DNA of 64,000 nt from CAWKDG01 sp963848355 (GTDB lineage: Bacteria > Actinomycetota > Acidimicrobiia > Acidimicrobiales > UBA8190), in NCBI GenBank assembly GCA_963848355.1, contig CAWKDG010000012.1, positions 1,860,001-1,924,000 of the forward strand. Reading direction: 5' to 3'. The position numbers and the translations under genes are program-made. Within the stretch, counting starts at the first letter, position 1. Every line of letters begins with the position of its first letter. Below are positions 34,379 to 43,200 of this stretch, piece after piece. The notes under the pieces are model-generated. The model saw only the letters and a list, made by a program, of their open reading frames with translations, was not told the DNA's origin and made no database searches.

Positions 34379-34381
34379 GAG

Positions 34382-35422
34382 ATGGACGTCTGGCCCGGGA
34401 TCATCGAGACGTACCGCGATCTTCTGCCGGTGACCGCGACCACGCCGGTGGTCACCCTCTTGGAGGGCGGAACCCCGTTGCTCCCGGCGCCGAGGTTGTC
34501 CGATCGTCTGGGTGCCCGGGTGCTGTTGAAGATAGAGGGACTCAATCCCACCGGTTCCTTCAAGGACAGGGGGATGACCCTCGCCATCTCGAAGGCGCTG
34601 GAGGAGGGGGCCAAGGCCGTCGTCTGCGCATCGACGGGGAACACGTCGGCCTCGGCCGCCGCCTATGCCGTGCGCGCCGGTCTGACGTGCGCCGTGCTCA
34701 TTCCCGAGGGTCACATCGCCCTGGGCAAGCTGGCGCAGGCCCTCGTGCACGGCGCCAGGGTGCTGCAGGTGCGCGGCAACTTCGACGAGGCCCTGGCCAT
34801 CGTCCGCCGCCTCGGAGATCAGGCGCCTGTCACGGTGGTGAATTCGATCAACCCCTACCGGATCCAGGGACAGAAGACCGCTGCCTTCGAGATCGTCGAC
34901 ACACTCGGAGACGCCCCTGACGTTCACTGCATTCCCGTGGGCAACGCCGGAAACATCACCGCCTACTGGCGCGGGTACTGCGAATACCATCACGCCGGCC
35001 GGGCCACGAGACTCCCCCGGATGTTCGGGTTTCAGGCGGCCGGCGCCGCCCCCATCGTCGAGGGACACCCCATCGAGAATCCTGAGACGATCGCCACCGC
35101 CATCCGCATCGGGAACCCGGCCTCGTGGTACGGGGCGACGGCGGCGGCCAGCGAGTCGGGTGGTGCCATCGAGGCTGTCACCGACGAGGAGATCCTGGCC
35201 GCCTATCGGTTCCTCGCCTCCGAGGAGGGTGTGTTCTGCGAGGCGGCCTCGGCCGCGTCGGTGGCCGGTCTGCTCAAGGTCGGGGTGCCACCTTCCTCGA
35301 CGGTGGTCTGCGTCCTGACCGGCAACGGGCTCAAGGATCCCGATCTGGCCATCAGCCAGATATCGGTTCCCACGCCCGTCGAACCCTCCTACGACGCCGT
35401 CCTGCAAGCGCTCGACCTCTGA
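34382..35422 (+). CDS. thrC: Threonine synthase
   Basis: 346 residues, PLP-dependent; converts O-phosphohomoserine to threonine. The PLP Lys is in NPTGSFKDRGM; the phosphate-binding loop is PVGNAGN; CASTGNTSASAA is the substrate loop. It belongs to the short, fold-II actinobacterial type. The start is three bases after the hom stop, with GGAG directly ahead. Homoserine kinase (thrB), which follows thrC in many actinobacteria, is not here; the next gene is rho. Confidence 0.96.
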   Translation: MDVWPGIIETYRDLLPVTATTPVVTLLEGGTPLLPAPRLSDRLGARVLLKIEGLNPTGSFKDRGMTLAISKALEEGAKAVVCASTGNTSASAAAYAVRAGLTCAVLIPEGHIALGKLAQALVHGARVLQVRGNFDEALAIVRRLGDQAPVTVVNSINPYRIQGQKTAAFEIVDTLGDAPDVHCIPVGNAGNITAYWRGYCEYHHAGRATRLPRMFGFQAAGAAPIVEGHPIENPETIATAIRIGNPASWYGATAAASESGGAIEAVTDEEILAAYRFLASEEGVFCEAASAASVAGLLKVGVPPSSTVVCVLTGNGLKDPDLAISQISVPTPVEPSYDAVLQALDL

Positions 35423-35781
35423 GAGGCGCTCGCTGGACTTCCGACGCGGACCCCTTCCCGGCCCGGTCTCGGGAATGATCTGGAGACCCGAAGCGTTGCA
35501 CCCTGAGAGGCGGTGACCGAGGAAGATCCCCGGTGTTGTTGCCGACAGGCCCCGGTGTCCGGTATCATGAGTTCACCGCCGCCGCTCAAGTAACTTCTGG
35601 AGTGTCGCGGGTGACTTGCCTCTTCAGGCGGTCCTCCACGAGCGAACCTTCAAGGGGGGCCTCGGCGGAACGTAGCGGAACCGGTATGCAACGATGCCGA
35701 ACGCTTTACCCTCTGTCCGGTGTTCTCTGATGCCTGGGCTCACAAACCCGTCTTCGGGGACACAAACTAGCGAGGTGGTTG
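35423..35781 (+). other. Long leader/intergenic region upstream of rho
   Basis: 359 bases between thrC and rho. It holds a good sigma-70-type promoter (35539-35568) leaving a 5' leader of about 205 bases. Near the end is a 14-codon ORF (35686-35730) whose TGA overlaps another ATG at 35730. Rho often controls its own leader; here a similar loop is possible but only inferred. No other gene was seen. Confidence 0.55.
35539..35568 (+). promoter_or_regulatory. rho: Promoter upstream of rho
   Basis: TTGCCG (35539-35544) and TATCAT (35563-35568) are separated by 18 bases, the best full -35/-10 pair noticed in the window. Confidence 0.55.
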
Positions 35782-37569
35782 ATGGCTGCAGAGCAACAGC
35801 TCGAGCGGTCCGTATTAGAACGCAAAGAGCGTGAGGAGCTTCGAGCGATAGCCGAGGCGATGGCGCTCGACACGAATTCCCGGAGCAAGAAGGCCGACAT
35901 CATCGACCAGATCTTGCGAGCCGCCGGCGTGGACGCCACCGGCGCCGACAGCGCCAACGGCACCACTCCCGCCCGGCCCCGCACCCGGGCCAGCAGTGCG
36001 CGCACAGCGGCCAGCGTCGACACGGAGTTGACGTCGGCCGATACGCCGACCAACGGCGACAGCGCCGAGCACGGTCATGCCAACGGGACAGCCCCGGCGC
36101 CGACCGCCAGCAACGGGCGGACCGAGTCGTCCGAGGCGTCCGAGTCGTCCGATTCTGCGGTGGAGTCAGCAGACGGCTCCGACCAGACGGCGGTCACACA
36201 GGCCGACCGTCCCGCCCCTGCTCGTCAGGGTTCGCCGGGCCAGAGCAGTCCCGGTCAGAACCGCCAGCAGGTCCAGCAATCCCAGCACTCCCAGTCCGGG
36301 GGTAATCCCAACGATCCGGCCAACCGGCGGGGACGCCGGCGACGTGGTCGCGAACGCACCGGCCCCGGCGGCGGCCCCGGCGGCGGCGGCGGCGAACGCG
36401 AGCTGCAAGGTGGCGGGCAGGAGGCGCAGTACCAGGGTGAACTCGTCCCTGTCAGCGGTCTGCTCGATCTTCGCGACGAAGGCTACGGATTCGTGCGGGC
36501 CGAGGGATACCTTCCGAGCGCCCGCGACGTCTATGTCTCGATCAGCCAGGCGCGGCGCTTCGCTCTGCGCAAGGGGGACTACATCGAAGGGGCGAGCCGT
36601 CCCGCGGCGTCCAACGAGAAGTTCCCCGCTCTCATCCGCATCGACACGGTCTCAGGTCTGTCGCCTGACGATGCCCGCGGTCGTCCCCGGTTCGAGGACC
36701 TGACACCACTGTTCCCTGACTCGAAGCTCCGCCTCGAGACGCCGGGTTCAGCCGAGATCACGACACGGATCATCGACCTGCTCTCGCCGATCGGCAAAGG
36801 CCAACGCGGCATGATCGTCTCCCCGCCCAAGGCGGGAAAGACGACGGTCATGAAGCAGATCGCCCATTCGATCGAAGCGAACAATCCCGAGGTGCATCTC
36901 ATCGTCCTGCTCGTCGACGAGCGGCCGGAGGAGGTCACCGACATGCGTCGCTCGGTCAAGGGCGAGGTCGTGGCCTCCACCTTCGACCGCCCGTCGGATG
37001 AGCACACGGCGATCGCCGAACTCACCATCGATCACGCCAAGCGGCTCGTCGAGGTCGGACGCGACGTCGTCATCATCCTGGACGGCATCACGCGCCTGGC
37101 CCGCGCCTACAACCTGGCCCAACCGGCCAGCGGCCGGATCATGTCGGGTGGTGTCGATTCGGGCGCCCTCTATCCGCCCAAGCGGTTCTTCGGAGCGGCC
37201 CGGAACATCGAGGAAGGCGGTTCTCTCACCATTCTCGCCACTGCCCTGGTGGAGACCGGCTCCAAGATGGACGAGGTCATCTTCGAGGAGTTCAAGGGCA
37301 CCGGGAACATGGAGCTCCGTCTCGACCGTCGACTGGCCGAGAGGCGCCTGTATCCCTCCATCGACGTCAACGCCAGTTCCACCCGTCACGAAGAGCTCCT
37401 CTTCGAGAGGGGCCAGCTGCAGCAGGTGTGGAAGCTGCGTCGGGTGTTGAACGCCCTGGCCGCCGACGGCAACGCCGCCGCCGGCCTGGAACTGCTCATG
37501 GACAAGATCAGGACGACCAAGAGCAACGACGAGTTCCTGGCCGAGATCGCCAAGGGCCCGGCCACCTGA
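35782..37569 (+). CDS. rho: Transcription termination factor Rho
   Basis: 595 residues, hexameric RNA helicase. An N-terminal Rho-N helix domain (about 1-50, ending in SRSKKADIIDQIL) is followed by a long low-complexity insert (about 50-215) rich in Ala/Thr/Ser, then Arg (RRGRRRRGRER at about 183-193) and Gly. This insert is typical of actinobacteria, adding RNA affinity. The RNA-binding domain starts at GLLDLRDEGYGFVR. Walker A is PPKAGKTT at 348-355; the Walker B strand is VVIILDGITRLARAYN; the Q-loop and R-loop are present. ATG 35782 has GAGGTGG upstream. No frame problem. Confidence 0.97.
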   Translation: MAAEQQLERSVLERKEREELRAIAEAMALDTNSRSKKADIIDQILRAAGVDATGADSANGTTPARPRTRASSARTAASVDTELTSADTPTNGDSAEHGHANGTAPAPTASNGRTESSEASESSDSAVESADGSDQTAVTQADRPAPARQGSPGQSSPGQNRQQVQQSQHSQSGGNPNDPANRRGRRRRGRERTGPGGGPGGGGGERELQGGGQEAQYQGELVPVSGLLDLRDEGYGFVRAEGYLPSARDVYVSISQARRFALRKGDYIEGASRPAASNEKFPALIRIDTVSGLSPDDARGRPRFEDLTPLFPDSKLRLETPGSAEITTRIIDLLSPIGKGQRGMIVSPPKAGKTTVMKQIAHSIEANNPEVHLIVLLVDERPEEVTDMRRSVKGEVVASTFDRPSDEHTAIAELTIDHAKRLVEVGRDVVIILDGITRLARAYNLAQPASGRIMSGGVDSGALYPPKRFFGAARNIEEGGSLTILATALVETGSKMDEVIFEEFKGTGNMELRLDRRLAERRLYPSIDVNASSTRHEELLFERGQLQQVWKLRRVLNALAADGNAAAGLELLMDKIRTTKSNDEFLAEIAKGPAT

Positions 37570-37626
37570 GCGACCGACGTTCCGGGCCCCGCACGAGCGG
37601 GTGTCTCGACCGGCGCCGCCAACCCT

Positions 37627-37632
37627 TACACT
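37627..37632 (+). promoter_or_regulatory. rpmE: -10 box for rpmE
   Basis: TACACT lies nine bases before ATG 37642; no ribosome site is present, so rpmE may have its own short-leader or leaderless transcript. Confidence 0.45.
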
Positions 37633-37641
37633 GGGGGCACT

Positions 37642-37851
37642 ATGAAGTCCGACATCCACCCCTCCTACGTGGACGCCGCCGTGCGGTGCTCGTGCGGCAA
37701 CACGTTCACGACCCGTTCGACCAAGGCCGACCTCCATGTCGAGCTGTGCAACGAATGCCACCCCTTCTTCACCGGCAAGCAGAAGCTCGTGGACTCCGGT
37801 GGTCGCGTCGAGCGTTTCCAGCGTCGGTACGGGACACGCAAGAGCAAGTGA
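37642..37851 (+). CDS. rpmE: 50S ribosomal protein L31
   Basis: 69 residues. It has Cys16, Cys18, Cys36 and Cys39, the zinc-binding (C+) form that acts as a zinc store and is replaced by a zinc-free paralogue under limitation. MKSDIHPSY at the start and CHPFFTGKQKLVDSGGRVERF in the body are diagnostic. The conserved order rho-rpmE-prfA supports the call. Confidence 0.97.
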   Translation: MKSDIHPSYVDAAVRCSCGNTFTTRSTKADLHVELCNECHPFFTGKQKLVDSGGRVERFQRRYGTRKSK

Positions 37852-37928
37852 CCCGCTGACGGCCTGGTCCGTCGGCCCTCGTCGGCGTTTCCGGTCCCCT
37901 CCTCGCCGGCGGCGGCGAGCGACATCGA

Positions 37929-37934
37929 TACCCT
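37929..37934 (+). promoter_or_regulatory. prfA: -10 box for prfA
   Basis: TACCCT lies exactly six bases before GTG 37941, the window's most common leaderless spacing. Confidence 0.5.
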
Positions 37935-37940
37935 GGTGAC

Positions 37941-39026
37941 GTGGATCCCGACCGTCTAGCCGCCTGGGAGGGCGAGTACGAATCGGTTCTGCGCGAGCTC
38001 TCCGAGGCGGCCGCCTCCGGCGACCATGCCCGCCTACGCGACCTGTCGCGACGCCACAACTCGCTCGAACAGCTCGTCTCCACCGGTCGTCGCCTGCAGC
38101 AGGCCGAGGCCGACTCCCAGACGGCGCGCGAGATGCTGGTCGAGGCATCCGCCGAGGACCGTGAGGTGCTGCGTCCGGAGCTTCTGCGGTCCGAGGCGGA
38201 GGCCGAGGAGCTGGAGCAGACGCTGAGACAGTTGCTCGTACCGACCGACCCGAACGACGGACGCAACGTCATCATCGAGATAAGGGGTGCCGAAGGAGGC
38301 GAGGAGGCGAACCTCTTCGCCCGTGACCTCTTCGAGATGTTCCGGCGCTATGCCGAGCGCCGCCACTGGAAGCTCGAGGTGCTCTCCTCGGACGCATCGG
38401 AACGCGACGGTCTGAACGAGATCACCTTCGTGGTGCGCGGTGACGATGCCTGGCGGCGCCTGAAACACGAGGGCGGCACCCATCGCGTGCAACGGGTGCC
38501 GGTGACGGAGTCGCAGGGCCGGATCCACACGTCGGCTGCCACCGTCACCGTCCTCCCCGAGGCCGAGGAGGTCGAGGTCACCATCGATCCGGCCGACCTG
38601 CGTGTCGATGTCTTTCGCTCGTCCGGTCCCGGTGGCCAGTCGGTGAACACGACCGATTCCGCCGTGCGGCTGACGCACATTCCCACCGGCATCGTCGTCT
38701 CGATGCAGGACGAGAAGAGCCAGATCCAGAATCGGGCCCGGGCCATGCAGGTGCTGCGGGCGCGACTGCTCAAGGCGGATCAGGACAGGCTGGCCTCGGA
38801 GCAGTCGGAGCAACGCCGGAACCAGGTCGGTGGCGGCGGGCGGTCGGAGAAGATCCGGACGTACAACTTCAAGGAGAACCGAGTGACCGACCATCGCGTC
38901 AAACTGACCCTCCACAAGCTCGACCGCGTGCTCGACGGTGAGCTCGACGAGCTCGTCGACGCGCTGCTTGCCGACGAGCGGGACCGCCAGATCGATGAAG
39001 GCGGCGCTGCTGCCGCGGGAGGGTGA
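37941..39026 (+). CDS. prfA: Peptide chain release factor 1
   Basis: 361 residues. It reads UAA and UAG. The anticodon-like tripeptide is PVT in RVPVTESQGRIHTS (RF1 type, usually PAT or PVT). The catalytic GGQ sits at 231-233 in SSGPGGQSVNTTDSA and is the target of PrmC methylation. The N-terminal coiled-coil domain 1 spans about 1-100. GTG start, probably leaderless. The stop overlaps prmC by four bases. Confidence 0.97.
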   Translation: MDPDRLAAWEGEYESVLRELSEAAASGDHARLRDLSRRHNSLEQLVSTGRRLQQAEADSQTAREMLVEASAEDREVLRPELLRSEAEAEELEQTLRQLLVPTDPNDGRNVIIEIRGAEGGEEANLFARDLFEMFRRYAERRHWKLEVLSSDASERDGLNEITFVVRGDDAWRRLKHEGGTHRVQRVPVTESQGRIHTSAATVTVLPEAEEVEVTIDPADLRVDVFRSSGPGGQSVNTTDSAVRLTHIPTGIVVSMQDEKSQIQNRARAMQVLRARLLKADQDRLASEQSEQRRNQVGGGGRSEKIRTYNFKENRVTDHRVKLTLHKLDRVLDGELDELVDALLADERDRQIDEGGAAAAGG

Positions 39027-40012
39027 CCACGGCCGTCTCCGATGACGCCGGTTGCGATGAGACGGTGCCGGTGGACACCGTCGGCCGACTGGTGGCGTCG
39101 TTGTCGACCCGGTTGCCGTCGGAGTCGGAGGCGAGGTGGATCGTGGCGCATGTCGCCGGTATCGCCCCCCGGGATCTGCTGAGCGCCTTCCGGGCGCCCG
39201 TGTCGGAGGCGACGGTCGGAGCGGCACGCGCCATGGCCGAGCGGCGAGCAGCGGGCGAGCCGCTGCAGTATGTGCTCGGGTCGTGGTCGTTCCGTCGTCT
39301 CGAGGTGACCGTCGACCCCAGGGCGCTCGTGCCCCGTCCCGAGACGGAGCAGGTCGTGGGGGTGGCGCTCGAGGAGCTCCGACGACTTCGATGCGGAAAC
39401 GACCGTGATCCGGTTGGTCCGGTGGTGGCGGTCGATCTCGGGACCGGGTCGGGGGTCATCGCCCTGTCGCTCGCCCTCGAGGGTTCCGGCCCCGAGGATG
39501 GCGGGTCGCCGATGGGCACCGCCGACGCCGCGAACGAGAGCGATGTCGAGGTGTGGGCGACCGACTCGTCGCCTCCGGCCTTGGCGTTGGCCCGGGTGAA
39601 TCTGTCGAGACTGGCCGGACCGCATCCGGCCGCCGCGGCGCGAGTCCGGTTGGCCGAAGGATCGTGGTTCGACGCGCTGCCGCGCCGTCTCGTCGGCCGT
39701 CTGCACCTGGTGGTCTCGAACCCGCCCTATGTCTCGGCCGCCGAGTGGTCGGCCCTCGATCCGGAGGTCCGCGACCACGAGCCGCGTTCCGCCCTCGTCC
39801 CCGGGGAGACGGGTCTCGAGGCGCTGGCGGAGCTCATCGTCGAGGCTCGGCGGTGGTTGGTCCCGGGGGGCGGTCTCGTGCTCGAGCTGGCCCCCCATCA
39901 GTCCGCCTCGGTGACGGCGATGGCCGAGAAGGCGGGATATCTCGACGTCGGTGTCCGGCGCGATCTGGGCGGTCGCGCCCGCATCCTCGTGGCCCGGTGG
40001 CCCGGTGCCTGA
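39023..40012 (+). CDS. prmC: Release factor glutamine N5-methyltransferase
   Basis: 329 residues. It methylates the GGQ Gln of RF1/RF2 using SAM. An N-terminal helical domain precedes the Rossmann domain. The SAM loop is DLGTGSGVIALSL and the catalytic NPPY is at 233-236. There is an unusual stretch of about 30 residues inside the methyltransferase domain (DGGSPMGTADAANESDVE) between the SAM loop and the next strand, so it is longer than E. coli PrmC (277). GTG start overlapping prfA shows coupling to its substrate gene. Confidence 0.95.
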   Translation: MTTAVSDDAGCDETVPVDTVGRLVASLSTRLPSESEARWIVAHVAGIAPRDLLSAFRAPVSEATVGAARAMAERRAAGEPLQYVLGSWSFRRLEVTVDPRALVPRPETEQVVGVALEELRRLRCGNDRDPVGPVVAVDLGTGSGVIALSLALEGSGPEDGGSPMGTADAANESDVEVWATDSSPPALALARVNLSRLAGPHPAAAARVRLAEGSWFDALPRRLVGRLHLVVSNPPYVSAAEWSALDPEVRDHEPRSALVPGETGLEALAELIVEARRWLVPGGGLVLELAPHQSASVTAMAEKAGYLDVGVRRDLGGRARILVARWPGA

Positions 40013-40640
40013 CGAGGATGAGCGGGCGGAGCCACCGTGGGCCGGCGACGGATCTGCATTGGCGGCCGCCGCCGCCTTGAAGGCCGGTGCCGTCGTGGCC
40101 GTCCCCACAGACACCGTCTACGGCTTGGCCGTCGATCCCCGCCGGCGGGGGGCCACCGATCTCCTGTTCGCGCTCAAGCTCCGCCCGACGACGCTGGAGC
40201 TGCCGGTGCTCGTGGCCGACGTCGCCCAGGCCGAGGCCCTGGCCGGTCCCGACGGATTGCCGCCGCCGGCGCGCCGACTGGTCGATCGTTTCTGGCCCGG
40301 GTCCCTGACCATCGTGGTGGCGCGGCGCGCCGGTCTCGATTGGGAGCTCGGCGGCGACGGCCGCACCATCGGCCTGCGCTGTCCGGCGCATCCGCTGGTC
40401 CGACTGCTGTGCCGGCAGGTCGGACCTCTGGCCACGACCAGCGCCAACCGGCACGGCCGGCCCCCCCTGACGACGGCGGCGGAGGTGACCCGGGAGTTCG
40501 GTGACGCACTGCGGATGGTCGTGGACGGGGGGAAGTGTGATGGCACGCCCTCGACCGTCGTCGATGCGACGGAGGCAGCGCTTCGGTGCCTCAGGGACGG
40601 CGCCGTGCCGTGGCGCGACGTCGAAGAGGTGTCCCGCTAG
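40005..40640 (+). CDS. tsaC: Threonylcarbamoyl-AMP synthase (TsaC/Sua5/YrdC)
   Basis: 211 residues. It makes threonylcarbamoyl-AMP from Thr, bicarbonate and ATP for the t6A37 tRNA modification. VPTDTVYGLAVD is the N-terminal signature, FALKLRP holds the Lys/Arg pair, FWPGSLT and TTSAN are the ATP/Thr contacts. It lacks the C-terminal Sua5 domain, so it is the short TsaC form. GTG 40005 overlaps the prmC stop by 8 bases; the longer frame starts inside prmC. Confidence 0.93.
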   Translation: MPDEDERAEPPWAGDGSALAAAAALKAGAVVAVPTDTVYGLAVDPRRRGATDLLFALKLRPTTLELPVLVADVAQAEALAGPDGLPPPARRLVDRFWPGSLTIVVARRAGLDWELGGDGRTIGLRCPAHPLVRLLCRQVGPLATTSANRHGRPPLTTAAEVTREFGDALRMVVDGGKCDGTPSTVVDATEAALRCLRDGAVPWRDVEEVSR

Positions 40641-40642
40641 CG

Positions 40643-41116
40643 TCAGCGTCCGCCGCCGGACTCGGCGGCGGCCTTCAGTCGTTCGAGGGTCACGCGCATG
40701 GTCTCGGCGTTGTGGGTTCGCCGGTCGCTCACACCGCTGGCCGTGGATCCGAAAGCCCGGAAGAGCAAGCCGCGCCGGTCCTCGGTGGATTCCGTGACGA
40801 CGGTGCCACCGTCACCGTCGGGTGCGAACCGGTAGCGCCAGACGGCCACCGGAAGCCTGAAGGCCCGCGCCTCCCACGCCAGCTCCCGCCCCGGTTCGGC
40901 GACGATGACCGTGCACACCGTCTGCCAGCGCTTGCCGCCGTTCTCGTTCCTGCCCCGGAAGCGGGCTCCGGGGCGCGGCTCCGTCGCCGGCCCGAGCCAC
41001 TCGCCGCCGGCACACTCAGGGCTCCACTCGCCCATCCGCGGCAGGTCGGCCACCATCTCGTAGAGATGCTCCGGCGTCGCCGCCATCTTCTGCGAGACCT
41101 CGATGATGTCGGGCAT
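40643..41116 (-). CDS. SRPBCC (START-like) family protein
   Basis: 157 residues. IEVSQKMAATPEHLYEMVADLPRMGEWSPE is the typical N-terminus of polyketide cyclase/START-like proteins, and YRFAPDGDGGTVVTEST is the helix-grip strand pair. ATG 41116 has ACGGAGG six bases away from it; ATG 41122 sits on the site itself. It is convergent with tsaC, only two bases apart, and follows the thiolase-like gene on the same strand (25-base gap). The ligand is unknown. Confidence 0.8.
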   Translation of the reverse strand: MPDIIEVSQKMAATPEHLYEMVADLPRMGEWSPECAGGEWLGPATEPRPGARFRGRNENGGKRWQTVCTVIVAEPGRELAWEARAFRLPVAVWRYRFAPDGDGGTVVTESTEDRRGLLFRAFGSTASGVSDRRTHNAETMRVTLERLKAAAESGGGR

Positions 41117-41141
41117 GGTCATCCTCCGTGTGGTGGTCGTC

Positions 41142-42662
41142 TCATCGCAGCTCGGTCCGTCCGCCGGCGTCGACACGGGCCGGGCGTCCGCATCCCTCGT
41201 CCGTTTCCAGTTCCCCGAGGGACTCGACATCGGTCAGTGTCCCCCACACGCGTGCGCCCTCCTTCGTGAGCAGCGCCACGATGGCCCGCTCGGGCCCACC
41301 GTCGCGCCCGTGGATGACGGTGTAGGTCTCCACCGTCGCCTCACCCTCGAAGTCGGAGAGCGGTGTGCGCTGGGGGAGGGCGTCGACCTCGTCCTGGGGA
41401 CTGTCGAAACGGAATCCGTCGGGTGGCGGCGTCGTCGACCACAGACCGACCGCATGTTTGGTCACATACCACCCGAGGCCGGTGACGAGACCGACGGAGC
41501 CCGGGTCCCGGCGGAGCGTGTCGGCCATGGTGGCGATGGAGTGGCTCACGTAGTTGTTCCCCGGTCCTCCGGCGAAGCCCAGGCCCCCCGTCACCGTCAG
41601 GGGCCGTGCCGGGTCTTCGATGGACAGACCGAGCGCGTTGGCCGCGATCTCGACCGCACAGGGGAAGCATGAGTAGAGATCGATGTGGGCGATGTCGTCG
41701 ATGCCGACGCCGGCCAAGCGGAAAGCGCTGGCGCCCGCCAGCCTGATGGCCGGGGAGGAACGCAGATCGGCGCGGTGCGAGAGGAACCAGTGGTCGTGGG
41801 CATCGGCACCGGCGAGGGGAAACACCCATCGATCGACGGGTACCCCCGCGGCGCGGGCGGCCTCCACCGAGCACATGATCATCGCCGCCCCCTGGTCGAC
41901 GCGATCATTGGCGTTGAAGAGCTTCGGGTAGGGAAACGACACCATCCGGTTGGTCGGACCGACCGTGCGGAGCTCCTCCGCCGTCCGCGCCCTCGGCGAC
42001 CATGCGTAGGGGTTGCCGGCGGCGACCTCGGAGAAGCGGGCCCACATCTCCGAAACCGTGCGTTGATGGTCGGCGATGGCCTCACCGGCAGCGGCGCGCA
42101 ACGCGTTCTCGAAGAGCGGGTACACGGTGATGGGCCGGTCGAGGCCGCGTGCCAGCTCCACCTCGGTCACCGCTGGTCGGTCGGCGCCCAGGTGGACGGG
42201 TTCGGGCGTGTCCGCCGGCTGCACGGTCCACGGCAGGACCGGTCGTCCGGGGTCGCGGCGGGCGGCGAGACGCGTGTAGATGCACTCGGCTCCCGCCAGA
42301 AGGGCCACATCCAGGTCACCGGCGGCGATGGCCAGCGCCGTCAGGTTCACCACCGTTTGCGGGTTGTTCCCCCCGATCGCCGTCAGAGCCAGCTCGGCCG
42401 GAGTGAGGCCGAGTCGTTGCGCCACCAGCAGACCGGGATTGACGTAACGCCAGCTCAAGGGGAGCATGATGCGCACCGACCCGGCTCGGGCGAGGAGCCG
42501 GTCTCCGGCGCCGCCTCCGGCACAATCCGACGCCGCCGCCCGCAGGGCGCGCGCCATGAGCTCGACGGGCTCGGCCCTCTCGATCACCGGGCGGGTCTCG
42601 TCGGGACGGTCGATCACCTGCCCCACCCCCACCAGCACGGGCGTACGGGGGTCGAGCGCCAT
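41142..42662 (-). CDS. Thiolase-like (acetyl-CoA acetyltransferase family) protein
   Basis: 506 residues, longer than degradative thiolases (about 390) owing to a C-terminal beta-rich extension (from about 425, VETYTVIHGRDG). RTPVLVGVGQV, NDRVDQGAAMIMCS and GGLGFAGGPGNNYVSHSIATM follow the thiolase plan. At the place of the nucleophile Cys the sequence is IGGNNPQ, so the usual catalytic Cys is absent, as in the SCP-x-like group. It may act in lipid or sterol side-chain metabolism. ATG 42662 is divergent from rpiB. Confidence 0.8.
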   Translation of the reverse strand: MALDPRTPVLVGVGQVIDRPDETRPVIERAEPVELMARALRAAASDCAGGGAGDRLLARAGSVRIMLPLSWRYVNPGLLVAQRLGLTPAELALTAIGGNNPQTVVNLTALAIAAGDLDVALLAGAECIYTRLAARRDPGRPVLPWTVQPADTPEPVHLGADRPAVTEVELARGLDRPITVYPLFENALRAAAGEAIADHQRTVSEMWARFSEVAAGNPYAWSPRARTAEELRTVGPTNRMVSFPYPKLFNANDRVDQGAAMIMCSVEAARAAGVPVDRWVFPLAGADAHDHWFLSHRADLRSSPAIRLAGASAFRLAGVGIDDIAHIDLYSCFPCAVEIAANALGLSIEDPARPLTVTGGLGFAGGPGNNYVSHSIATMADTLRRDPGSVGLVTGLGWYVTKHAVGLWSTTPPPDGFRFDSPQDEVDALPQRTPLSDFEGEATVETYTVIHGRDGGPERAIVALLTKEGARVWGTLTDVESLGELETDEGCGRPARVDAGGRTELR

Positions 42663-42720
42663 GACGCCGGAGCGTACCCGGGTCGCCACCCCCGGCCCCG
42701 GGCGGGCGCGGGGCCCTCGG

Positions 42721-42726
42721 TATGCT
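42721..42726 (+). promoter_or_regulatory. rpiB: -10 box for leaderless rpiB
   Basis: TATGCT lies exactly six bases before ATG 42733, with no ribosome site. This is the strongest leaderless promoter in the window. Confidence 0.6.
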
Positions 42727-42732
42727 TCGCCC

Positions 42733-43173
42733 ATGCGCATCGCGGTCGGCTCCGACCACGCCGGGTACCGCCTGAAGCAGCTCCTGGCCGAACACCTCTC
42801 GAGCCTCGGCCACGACGTGGACGACCTGGGCACCCACTCCGAGGCAGAGGTCGACTACCCGGAGTTCGGAGCGGCCGTGGGTCGGGCCGTCGTCGGAGGT
42901 GGGGTGCAGCTGGGTGTGTGTGCCTGTGGAACCGGCATCGGCATCGCCATCGCCGCCAACAAGATCGACGGAGTGAGGGCGGCCGTCGTCCACGACGCCA
43001 CCACCGCCCGGCTGGCCCGCGCCCACAACCATGCCAACGTGGTGTGCATGGGCGGCCGCATCGTCGGCGACGAGGTGGCCAGGGACGCCATCGACGTCTT
43101 CCTGACCACCGAGGCACTGGGTGGTCGTCACCAGAAACGGATCGAAGAGATTGCCGGGCTCGAGGCGCACTGA
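42733..43173 (+). CDS. rpiB: Ribose-5-phosphate isomerase B
   Basis: 146 residues. It interconverts ribose-5-phosphate and ribulose-5-phosphate (RpiB/LacAB fold). SDHAGYRLK is the phosphate-binding start; VCACGTGIGIAIAANK contains the catalytic Cys and the anion hole; HNHANVVCMGGR is the C-terminal motif. Leaderless start. It precedes glyA by 27 bases, probably one transcript. Confidence 0.96.
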   Translation: MRIAVGSDHAGYRLKQLLAEHLSSLGHDVDDLGTHSEAEVDYPEFGAAVGRAVVGGGVQLGVCACGTGIGIAIAANKIDGVRAAVVHDATTARLARAHNHANVVCMGGRIVGDEVARDAIDVFLTTEALGGRHQKRIEEIAGLEAH

Positions 43174-43200
43174 GATGCCTCGCAGGACGAGGGGACGAAG

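Noticed and set aside
33125..35407. A 760-codon open frame on the minus strand
   Set aside because: It lies antisense to hom and thrC, both of which have clear family motifs. No family resemblance.
40005..40640. Full Sua5 protein
   Set aside because: The C-terminal Sua5 domain is missing; the protein ends after the YrdC domain, so TsaC is the better name.
43174..43200. Glycine riboswitch ahead of glyA
   Set aside because: Only 27 bases separate rpiB and glyA, too short for an aptamer.
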